From Rhizoclosmatium globosum (Eukaryota; Chytridiomycota; Chytridiomycetes; Chytridiales; Chytriomycetaceae), in NCBI GenBank assembly GCA_002104985.1, contig MCGO01000044.1, positions 62,001 through 126,000 of the forward strand: a stretch of 64,000 nucleotides of DNA, read 5' to 3'. A program made the position numbers and the translations under genes. The notes below the pieces were generated by a model. It was not told the DNA's origin. It made no database searches and worked only from the letters and a program-made list of their open reading frames with translations. Of this stretch, positions 58,823 through 64,000 are shown piece by piece. How positions within the stretch are numbered: position 1 is the stretch's first letter; each line of letters starts with the position of its first letter.

Positions 58823-58889
58823 GTTCTTGTTCTTTGGTGTTCAAGTTTCAAGGGATGTTTATGTGAAGGAATCCGTTGAAACATGCTGG

Positions 58890-58897
58890 CTTTTATA
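58890..58897 (-). promoter_or_regulatory. TATA box of module gene B
   Basis: TATAAAAG on the minus strand, 68 bp upstream of the ATG at 58822, identical in sequence and spacing to that of copy A. The intact promoter contrasts with the broken 3' half of the gene. Confidence 0.85.
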
Positions 58898-58916
58898 TCT
58901 GTATTCTCAGTGATTC

Positions 58917-59154
58917 CTTTGTGTTCAGGCTGTATATTGTCCCAGTCTCATTCGTTGTTTCGTTTGTTCGTACTCTGCAGTTTGTTTCCTTTGTGTTCTT
59001 TGTCTCGCTACCCGGCATATTGGATGATAAATTCGTTGTTTTCTTTGTGCTGTCTGCGGTCTTTGTTTCGTTATATCATTTTATTTTGTTTGTTGCGTTT
59101 GTCCTTTGTCTTTGTCCTTTGTGACTGCCGAGGAAGAGCCTTTGTGTCCTTTGT
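58917..59154 (-). promoter_or_regulatory. Cluster of ten CTTTGT elements upstream of module gene B
   Basis: Plus-strand CTTTGT starts at 58917, 58989, 58998, 59043, 59061, 59104, 59110, 59117, 59140 and 59149. Most positions correspond to those of the copy-A cluster, while sequence between them has diverged more (for example the spacer around 59070-59100). Confidence 0.65.
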
Positions 59155-59335
59155 TTCCAGTCGCAATCTCTCTCGATATCCTTTCTTTCCCTGCACAATC
59201 AAATGTCGTTATACTCCAAGATTTTGTTCGAAATGGATAATGGCAAAAACGGAATCCTTCGTAAGAATCAAACCATTGACAAATGCTGGAATAAAAATTT
59301 AATTTTAAATATACATAATATCATTCCATACTCTT

Positions 59336-60736
59336 TTATTTCCCAGTCCTTACCCCAAACGCTGCATAAAACGCACCCAATTCATATCTCTTCTCCTTCG
59401 CCTCCAACGTCAACAAATGCGAGTCCCCCAAAACCGTACTAAACACAACATGCGCCTTCTCCGCCACACCCATCAACGTATTCGCGTCCTTGAGTATCGC
59501 GGGATACATTGAGGGATGCAAGTCTTGCGCGACGAGGAGAGCCAAGCGACATAGAGAGAGGTATTGGAGGCCGAGGGAGGGTGATAAAGGCGGGTATATG
59601 GATTCGAGAGTACATGCAATTTCGTTGCAGAGGAGGAGGGCGGATTGCCAGTTTGCGGAAGAGAGGTGGATTGAGTAGAGGCGTTGACGGGTTTGAAGAG
59701 TTAGAGGACTGTTGGGGGAAAGGAGACGGGTTTGGAGAGTGAGGAGGTGGGAAAGGTTGGATGGGTCAGTATCTTTTGGGGTACATTGTTTGGAAAGGGA
59801 TGTGAGGGTTTGAATTGGTTGGATTGGATTTGAGGTAGATTTGCAACATGTGCAAGGTGTTGGTGCTGGGATTGTTGGCGGATTGTATTGGAAGAAGCCT
59901 TTGCATGTGGGACTGGATTGACATGTGTAAGTATGCTCCTGAGGTAATTGTAGAATACAAAGGGGGCATGTGCACGTGAAATGGTACCGGGATTGTAAGT
60001 CTTTTTGACGGATTGGGAAAGGGTCTGCAGCATCAATGTAGGATATTGTGAGCTCAGTATCGGGAGTGATATCTTGCAGAGCAATAAGACGCGCTGAGGC
60101 TGAGGGCAAGTCAAAGAGGAGGGTACAGTTTGGAACACAGGAATGATTCGCCTTTGCGATTGTTTCTGGAAACAGGGCAACACCACAGTCTTCAAAAGTA
60201 GAAGGATGGGATATTCCAACAGCATTACAAGATATTTTGCATAGAAGATTAATCTGGCGTCCAGCATCGCCTGGATTCGTCGTTGAAGAGGAATCCACAG
60301 GATGAGGCGCGTTTGAGGCAAGTGCGGCCTGACGGGCGACCACCATTCTGCCAAAAGCCTCAATCGTAGTTGAGTCGAAGCGGGATCTGTCTGCAGCCAG
60401 TGCATCGACAGTCACAGCGATGCTTGAGTGATCAACAACAGCAACAAACAGGGCGAACAGCGGCTGCAGCGACCGTGGAATCGACGCACCGGCCTTCAGT
60501 TGGCGACACAGTCCTTTGTGGCTGGGCCAGTTTGATCGCTGACAGGCCACTGAGCAGAAGGAGGCGAGGCGGCATCCGGTGCACACTTTGGATGCATTCG
60601 AACCATAGCAGAAGGAGCAGTGCCCTGGTGACGGTGATGCAGCAACGGGTACTTCAGAGGCAACGACTGATCCACGTGCAATGTGCGTAGTGGCAACAAG
60701 ACAGCGGCCTTTGGAGTTTGTCGTTTCAATGAACAT
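59336..60736 (-). CDS. SMYD-type SET/MYND methyltransferase
   Basis: A single exon encodes 466 aa from MFIETTNSKGRCLVATTHIA. The SET domain is split by a MYND zinc finger (CSFCYGSNASKVCTGCRLAS, FCSVACQRSNWPSHKGLC), as in the SMYD family. The SET core then has ANHSCVPNCTLLFD (NHSC pocket), ELTISYID and a post-SET cluster CTCPLC. The C-terminal third is a TPR-like helical region (LGLQYLSLCRLALLVAQDLH, LGDSHLLTLEAKEKRYEL). It should transfer methyl groups from S-adenosyl-methionine to lysines of histone or non-histone proteins; the substrate is unknown. An earlier in-frame ATG at 60889 would add a Lys/Arg-rich segment; 60736 begins at the conserved SET start. It lacks introns, unlike nearly all neighbours. 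Confidence 0.9.
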   Translation of the reverse strand: MFIETTNSKGRCLVATTHIARGSVVASEVPVAASPSPGHCSFCYGSNASKVCTGCRLASFCSVACQRSNWPSHKGLCRQLKAGASIPRSLQPLFALFVAVVDHSSIAVTVDALAADRSRFDSTTIEAFGRMVVARQAALASNAPHPVDSSSTTNPGDAGRQINLLCKISCNAVGISHPSTFEDCGVALFPETIAKANHSCVPNCTLLFDLPSASARLIALQDITPDTELTISYIDAADPFPIRQKDLQSRYHFTCTCPLCILQLPQEHTYTCQSSPTCKGFFQYNPPTIPAPTPCTCCKSTSNPIQPIQTLTSLSKQCTPKDTDPSNLSHLLTLQTRLLSPNSPLTLQTRQRLYSIHLSSANWQSALLLCNEIACTLESIYPPLSPSLGLQYLSLCRLALLVAQDLHPSMYPAILKDANTLMGVAEKAHVVFSTVLGDSHLLTLEAKEKRYELGAFYAAFGVRTGK

Positions 60737-61153
60737 TTTTGTTTGTTGGAAACCTTCGGTTTGCTGGACTGCGCGTTTGACGAAGCACTCCTTCTTTCTC
60801 CTTCTTCCTTTCCCTCTTTGCTTCCTTAAGATAGAGAACACGTTACGGATGCTATGCCAATGAGTTGCTTTACCATCCCACAACCTCATTGGCTAAACAG
60901 TCGTTTGCTTGCAACTTGCCCATCTCTCTAGTCTCCACAAAGACTAGATGATGGCGGGCACTGCAGCAGGACATGCGCATCCTACATCAATCAGTAAGCC
61001 TTTCAAATGACCTGAATACACGAGTTCAAAGGTGTTCTGGGTACAGATACGAGGTTATCATGATGCTCATTTTGTAATATAAATAAACACTTATTGATGC
61101 ACACTTCAATGATTGGAAGGGAAGGGAGAAAGAATTGGAGACGAAGGAAAGAC
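60737..61153. other. Divergent intergenic region, SMYD / PNG1
   Basis: 417 bp. It holds a TATA-like AATATAAATAAA near 61078 and a possible leader exon beginning ATGATGGCGGGC at 60948, ending at a GTAAGC donor at 60994. I could not find an acceptor that clearly joins it to PNG1, so it is not annotated as coding. No RNA gene was recognised. Confidence 0.5.
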
Positions 61154-63041
61154 ATGGAAATGGCCCAACCAACTGCTGAAATCGCAGCCATTGCCGCAGA
61201 CATCACGAAGCAGTACGACCCTCTATACAATCAAGATACCTATACTCAAATGAATTCAACCTCTTTAGGATCCGCCTCTTGTCGCGACAGAGAAAGAATG
61301 AGCAAGTTCAAAGTACCGCAATCAAAGGACGGCTCCAGTCAGAGGCCCATCGATTCAAAACATACCTCAGTTTAGAGTTGCAAGATGCAGCACGCGATCA
61401 GATTCCAATCGAAGAGCTTCACAACAGGGCGGAGGCTGCCTCCTCCACCAACACCGTTAACACCGTTAACACCGTTAACAACAATGCTCTCTCCTTCCAA
61501 GAGCATCTCATGGTTGCCCTCCTCGACTGGTTCAAAAACGACTACATGGTCTGGGTAAACAATGCCCCGTGCGCGTCCTGTGGCAACACTCAGACTGTCG
61601 GTGCGGGAAATGGTGCTCCAACTCAATACGAATTGGACCATGGTGCCGCCCGCGTCGAACTCTACAAGTGCCCATCAAATGCATGTCCACTTACCCGCTT
61701 TCCGCGCTTCAACGACCCTTTGGTGCTCATGCAGACTCGAAGAGGTCGTTGTGGGGAGTGGGCTAACCTGTTTACCCTCTTTTCTATCACAATGGGTTTT
61801 GAGACTCGCTATGTCATGGATTACACGGATCATGTGTGGTGTGAGTTTTGGTCGGATCACTGGAACAGATGGGTTCATGTGGATTCTTGTGAAGGAGGGG
61901 GCAGTTTGGACTCTCCGCTCATGTATGAGCAGGGATGGGGGAAGAAATTGGATTATGTGTTTGCGGTAGGGGAGTATGAAGTTGTGGACGTCATTCGAAG
62001 GTGAGAGATTGAGTTCAAGTAATGCTTGTTGAGTGATATTATGTTTGTAGATACACACGGAATCTGTCTGAAGTTCTTGTTCGCCGAAAACTCGCGCGTG
62101 AAACAAAGGTTGCGGAATGGTGTCAAGATATAACAACCCGCCTCCGCCAATCCCTTACACCCACTCACATTGAATCCCTCAAAACCCGTTCGCTGACTGA
62201 ACAAAAAGAACTCCTAGAGCCCCCACAACGAGCTCTTGGAGACGCCGAAAAACAAGGCCGTCAATCAGGAAACCTAGAATGGCGTTCTGCACGTGGAGAA
62301 GTTGGCACCACATACACACCAACACTTCCCTCCCTACCCCCAACTACAAACCCCATCATCTCTTTCAAAACAACCACAAACCAACCAACCCTCCTCGGCA
62401 GCGCAACCCACAACCCATCCCCACAAATCCAACTAACCCCTTCCTCCCCGGACAAACGCGGCGCATTCTGGTACACACTCCCAAAACCAGCACCCCAAAC
62501 CAAACACCTCATCACAGACTTCACGTTCCGCGCAACACCAACTACTGGAACCGGAGCCGACGGCCTCGCGCTCGTCCTCCATTCCGCGGGACCAAGTGCG
62601 ATCGGGGACGGGGGCGGTGGTCTCGGGTATCAGGGTATTCCCTCGAGCATTGCGGTTGAGTTTGACATGTACGCGTCGAGAGATACGTGTGCGGATCCGG
62701 ATGGGAATCATGTCTCTGTGCAGACGAGTGGTGGGAGAGCTGGGAATAGTGTGCATCATCGGTTTTCGAGGGGGTGTAGTTCGAATGTGCCGTTGTTGGC
62801 TTGTGGACGGGATGTTAAGGTGAGGGTTGTTTGGGGGTTGGTGGAAGGGAGGGTTGATGTTTGGTTGGATGATGGGGGTGTTGGTGGATGGGGGTTTGTT
62901 GTTAGTGGAGAGGTGGATGTGAGAGGGGTTTTGGGGACTGGTAGGGAAGATGAGGGTTGGATTGTGGGTGTAACTGCTGCTACTGGCGGGTTGTATCAAG
63001 TTCATCACGTTTCAGATTTCAATGTGTATGAGTTGGATTAG
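61154..63041 (+). CDS. PNG1: Peptide:N-glycanase fused to an L-type-lectin-like domain
   Basis: Three exons (introns of 56 and 50 bp) give 593 aa from MEMAQPTAEIAAIAADITKQ. The N-terminal half is a PNGase transglutaminase-like core: LLDWFKNDYMVWVNNAPCAS, LTRFPRFNDP, RRGRCGEWANLFTLF (catalytic Cys), YTDHVWCEFW (His), RWVHVDSCEG (Asp). It removes N-glycans from misfolded glycoproteins exported from the ER, feeding the proteasome. A short repeat (NTVNTVNTVN) lies before the core. The C-terminal half (about residues 390-593) reads GAFWYTLPKPAPQTKHLITD, GADGLALVLHSAGPSAIGD, SIAVEFDMYASRDTCADPDG, NHVSVQTSGG: the fold pattern and Asp/Asn calcium site of L-type (legume-like) lectins. It replaces the mannose-binding PAW domain of animal NGLY1. 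Confidence 0.9.
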
Positions 63042-63106
63042 AGAACAGAGTGCTAACGGAATCTCATTTCCAAGTTCCACACTTTTCATGTTTTTTTTCT
63101 CAGAAA

Positions 63107-64000
63107 ATGAACTCACCTTTTGACAGACTCCCAAATGAGCTCCTGGGACTGATCTTCACCTTTGCACAGCCGCCTGTTCCTGAATTCCCTTCAGAAAGCC
63201 TTCAGATCCAACTATCCGATCCAGAAGCATCAGATGATCCTGTCCAACTCTCACCAACAATGCTCCCACCCACAACACACTCCCTTCCCGAAATCGTCCT
63301 CTCCCAAGTCTGCCGCCGTTTCCGTGCACTTGCCATCTCCGTCTTCCCTGCCTTCGATCCAGCTCGATGGGCTCAATCCCTGCAACATTCAACGGACCCA
63401 AAAACCAACGAAGCTCGATGGGGTAAAAAACAGTGGAACCTGTATTCACGCCGCTACATTCGCTTGTACCATGCATTGGCCAGTGACGCAAACCGGGTTA
63501 CTCGATTGAAAACCCTTCGATCTCGAGATTTGACGTTCAAAGAAACGCGGTTCGATGTCATTGATACTTTGCTGCAGAAACTGAGTAGGAGTCAGTTGGA
63601 GGTGCTCGAGACTATTTCATGTAGGCCCAATGTGCAGGCACATGTCTGGAAATGGGTTGTGGGAAGGGTTGGTGATGACGAAACGTGGAGAGTGAAGGAG
63701 ATTGGCGTGAATTTGATGCTGTTGGATGAGAAGTGGGGCTTACTTGATGGATTTAAGATGTTCTTGATGGAAGCTACAAAACTGCAGACCATCTGTTTCG
63801 TGGGTCCGCCTAATTCCATATTCAAGTCTTTGGAAGAGTCGGGATTCACGTTTGGGGTATCGCTGCAGAAGTTGGTTTTGAAGGCATTGCCGGGGGATGT
63901 GTCAAGTCCTGTTGATTTGACTCTGGTATCACGAGTAGCACCAGGGATCCGTAGTCTTGTGCTGTATGAGATTGTTGGGCAAAATGATTTGTCTGGTTTC
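63107..64000 (+). CDS. F-box protein, 5' part only
   Basis: The ATG at 63107 gives MNSPFDRLPNELLGLIFTFA, a standard F-box opening; an inserted Pro/Ser-rich loop (EFPSESLQIQLSDPEASDDP) separates it from the second half, LPEIVLSQVCRRFRALAISV. The frame stays open to the right edge with leucine-rich, repeat-like sequence (LSRSQLEVLETISCRPNVQA, LQKLVLKALPGDVSS). It probably acts as an SCF substrate receptor with a leucine-rich C-terminus; the rest lies outside the window. No intron was needed in the part seen. Confidence 0.8.
   Translation, partial: MNSPFDRLPNELLGLIFTFAQPPVPEFPSESLQIQLSDPEASDDPVQLSPTMLPPTTHSLPEIVLSQVCRRFRALAISVFPAFDPARWAQSLQHSTDPKTNEARWGKKQWNLYSRRYIRLYHALASDANRVTRLKTLRSRDLTFKETRFDVIDTLLQKLSRSQLEVLETISCRPNVQAHVWKWVVGRVGDDETWRVKEIGVNLMLLDEKWGLLDGFKMFLMEATKLQTICFVGPPNSIFKSLEESGFTFGVSLQKLVLKALPGDVSSPVDLTLVSRVAPGIRSLVLYEIVGQNDLSGF

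Larger units (their letters stand above)
58823..59335. promoter_or_regulatory. Upstream region of module gene B
   Basis: 513 bp between copy B and the stop of the SMYD gene. From 58823 to about 59205 it aligns with the region upstream of copy A, including the TATA box and CTTTGT cluster. The last ~130 bp are AT-rich, not shared, and contain the SMYD 3' end. No RNA or coding feature was seen. Confidence 0.75.

Noticed and set aside
56742..59205. Transposon-mediated duplication of the module gene
   Set aside because: No transposase, terminal inverted repeats or target-site duplication could be seen at either boundary.

Overview
The window is nuclear DNA from a fungus and carries 31 protein-coding loci, two of them cut by the window edges. 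The genes are packed tightly and are rich in introns, most of which are 45-70 bp with GT..AG ends. The set includes clearly fungal genes (a Zn(II)2Cys6 regulator, the ERMES subunit MDM10, a RIM15-type kinase, an SCT1/GPT2-type acyltransferase) beside genes typical of early-diverging fungi (a WRAP53-like protein, a two-CNB-domain protein, an SMYD protein). I infer a zoosporic, chytrid-like fungus. I saw no tRNA, rRNA, transposon, CRISPR or prokaryotic feature.

Layout. 1-8142 is a minus-strand run of four genes with 15-39 bp between reading frames: Zn2Cys6 factor (partial), dysferlin-domain protein, YEATS2-like protein, cyclic-nucleotide-binding protein. 8187-11464 (+) has a three-LIM protein and an F-box/WD40 protein. 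11704-27953 is housekeeping: GPAT (-), POP1, PEX16 and RPD3 (+), DNAJC17 (-), XPD/RAD3 (-), MDM10 (+), eS25 (-). 28048-38705 (-) has a RIM15-type kinase, an ankyrin protein and an AVT-type transporter. 38751-42213 (+) has an alpha/beta-hydrolase-like protein and a BAR-domain protein.

42292-48604 is the accessory heart of the window: two paralogous multipass membrane proteins of unknown family (TM-A and TM-B) flank a divergently oriented gene for a protein made of nine tandem four-cysteine modules. A second copy of the module gene, with its promoter, lies at 56742-59205. Its 3' half carries eleven 1-bp indels relative to the first copy. Next to it (55226-56487) is a secreted protein ending in a related module. 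Both module genes have a TATA box and a dense, conserved cluster of CTTTGT hexamers upstream. Between and after these lie WRAP53-like, PPR-like, NAA38, B-type cyclin, SMYD, a peptide:N-glycanase fused to an L-type-lectin-like domain, and a partial F-box gene.

The most unusual signals are: (i) in at least ten genes the coding strand changes from C-rich to G-rich inside single long exons, always in that order; (ii) the glycanase-lectin fusion; (iii) the module-protein/membrane-protein locus with local gene conversion; (iv) a shared GTAGCGA-type repeat in three of the window's unusually long introns. All exon limits were read by eye from splice signals and reading frame. Functions come from family motifs recognised by eye; no search was run.
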